From positions 62,001 to 126,000 of the forward strand of contig SEFT01000012.1 of assembly GCA_004144175.1 (NCBI GenBank): 64,000 bases of DNA, read 5' to 3'. This document shows, piece by piece, positions 62,478 through 64,000 of this stretch. The DNA is from Sphingobacteriales bacterium. Lineage in GTDB: Bacteria; Bacteroidota; Bacteroidia; Chitinophagales; Chitinophagaceae. The first letter of the stretch is position 1. Each line of letters begins with the position of its first letter. The notes below the pieces were generated by a model. The model did no database searches. It was not told the origin of the DNA and saw nothing but the letters and a program-made list of their open reading frames with translations. The translations under genes and the position numbers were made by a program.

Positions 62478-64000
62478 TGAGCCAGCGACAAACAGCCGTA
62501 GGCAATAATGAAGGCAATGAAATATTTGCCGGCAACGATGACGGATTAGCTAAGATCCAGAATTTTGAAGGGAAGTATCCCAAGCAACTGTGGGCGCTGT
62601 TCTTCTCCGAAATGTGGGAGCGCTTCTGCTTCTATGGTATGCGCGGTATGCTCACCATCTTTATGGTGGAGAAGCTGTTGCTGAGCGAGAAGGACGCCAA
62701 CCTGCGCTATGGTGCCATACAGGCATTCGTATATGCGTTTACGTTTATCGGTGGCCTGTTTGCCGATAAGGTGCTGGGTTTCCGCAAGTCGCTGGTATGG
62801 GGTGCGCTGCTGATGATCGCCGGTAGCTTTACCGTTGCCGCTGCGCCTGAAAACCTGTTCTATATAGGCACCTGTCTTACCATCGTAGGTACTGGTTTCT
62901 TTAAGCCCAATATCTCTACGATGGTGGGTGCGCTGTACCGGTCTGATGATGCGCGCAGGGATGCCGGGTTTGGATTGTTCTATTCGGGTATCAATATCGG
63001 GGCATTCCTCGGTGGTATATTGATGGTAATGGTGGGTAAATATTACTCCTGGAGTATTGCCTTTTCACTGGCGGGTATCGTGATGATCATCAGTATGATC
63101 ACTTTCATTCTTACGAAAAAGAACCTCGGACCTATCGGGCTATCGCCGCTGGAAAAAGTACCGGAAGGTAAAAGGAAAACCTATGAGATAGCTGTGTATA
63201 TAGGTTCGCTGCTGGTACTACCAATCGTATGGCTGCTGGTGACCAATACTGCGTATACCGATATGTTCATGTACATCATTGGCCCGGTAACGCTTATCTA
63301 CCTGTTCATGGAAATGAGAAAATACAGCAGCGTAGAGCGTAATAAACTGCTTGCTGCGCTGGTGTTTATCATCTTCTCTATCCTGTTCTGGGCATTCTTT
63401 GAGCAGAGCGGTGGTTCGCTTAGCTTGTTTGCCTTGTATAATTTGCATCATAGCTTCTTCGGCATCAACCTGGATCCCAACGTGGTGAATAACTCCGCCA
63501 ACTCAGTATTTGTTATCATCTTCAGCCCGATAGCGGGATTGATATGGGTAGCATTGGCTAAAAAGAAACTGGAGCCGAATACGGTCGTGAAATTCGGATT
63601 GGGCTTTGTGTTCCTGGCGCTGGCATTCTGGGTGTTCTTTTACAGCCGCAATTTTGCCGATGCCAATGGCCTTACATCGCTGGAGATATTTACACTGGCA
63701 TACTTCGTTATCACATTCGGTGAGCTTTGCCTGTCGCCAATCGGCTTGTCTATTATGACCAAACTGGCACCTAAGCCCATGCAGGGCCTCATGATGGGTA
63801 TGTGGTTCCTGGCGAGCGCCTATGGCCAGTATGTGGCCGGACTGCTAGGGGCCGGTATGGCTACCGCAGACGAAAATGCGCCGCTTACTGATAAGCTGAT
63901 CGCATATACGGACGGTTATAAGCAACTGGCTATTTATGCACTTGTGGCAGGACTGGTGTTATTGATCATTTCGCCGCTGGTGCGTAAGTTGATGCATGAG
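62478..64000 (+). CDS. POT-family peptide transporter 3 (3' end beyond the window)
   Basis: The visible 507 residues begin M-S-Q-R-Q-T-A-V-G. They have F-S-E-M-W-E-R-F-C-F-Y-G-M-R-G near residue 42, T-G-F-F-K-P-N-I-S-T and F-Y-S-G-I-N-I-G. The gene runs off the right edge with no stop seen. It is the third tandem member of the family; the aromatic Y-Y of the motif is replaced by C-F-Y. Confidence 0.93.

Overview
The window comes from a member of the Bacteroidota, most likely a Chitinophagaceae-like bacterium. The evidence is several promoters of the Bacteroidota type (TTTG, 18-19 nt, TAnnTTTG), a TonB-dependent receptor with an N-terminal carboxypeptidase-regulatory domain, an HU/SPOR fusion protein, Sec lipoproteins with short lipoboxes, many PAS-type hybrid regulators, and almost no Shine-Dalgarno sequences. 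Everything here looks chromosomal. There is one tRNA gene (tRNA-Leu), no rRNA, no CRISPR array, and no recognisable transposase or integrase.

Layout, left to right. 1-4.3 kb: the end of an OmpA-like lipoprotein gene, a PAS histidine kinase with its CheY-like partner, a GNAT enzyme and small proteins that end at a perfect bidirectional terminator. 4.4-7.9 kb: a polytopic GT-C-like membrane protein, a phytanoyl-CoA dioxygenase-family protein and small envelope proteins. 8-14.1 kb: a complete tripartite RND efflux pump with a small zinc-ribbon protein gene between the permease and the outer-membrane factor. 14.2-20.6 kb: DedA, a CPA2/KefB-type antiporter flanked by two diverged copies of one membrane-anchored protein family, a GreA/B-like factor and a glutamate-synthase-like flavoprotein. 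20.9-24.6 kb: VOC and TonB-C proteins, the first DUF4373-like module, and a lipoprotein archaemetzincin. 24.7-27.1 kb: an arsenic locus (GNAT divergent from arsR-arsM-small membrane protein-arsC) with two matching operator palindromes. 27.1-34.2 kb: an accessory stretch with a lipoprotein, a 482-residue protein of unknown family, a 7TM/kinase/NarL-type regulator operon and the second DUF4373-like module. 34.3-37.4 kb: an A+T-rich three-gene operon (DUF262, DUF3696-type AAA ATPase, unknown protein) in which the first and last genes each carry one frameshift. It abuts the 3' side of the tRNA-Leu. 37.7-64 kb: mostly core genes (hscB, a lysine-forming saccharopine dehydrogenase-like enzyme, parA-parB, nnr, purD), a conserved SPOR/barrel/TPR/TonB-receptor block, and three consecutive POT-family peptide transporters, the last cut by the window edge.

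The most interesting material lies between 22.8 and 37.4 kb. Two copies of a roughly 1.1 kb module each hold a DUF4373-like gene, a conserved 31-nt leader, a conserved stem-loop with a divergent loop, and a C/A-rich low-complexity tail. Beside the second copy is a candidate defence operon next to a tRNA. Functions for the modules and the operon are inferred; none is demonstrated by sequence alone.
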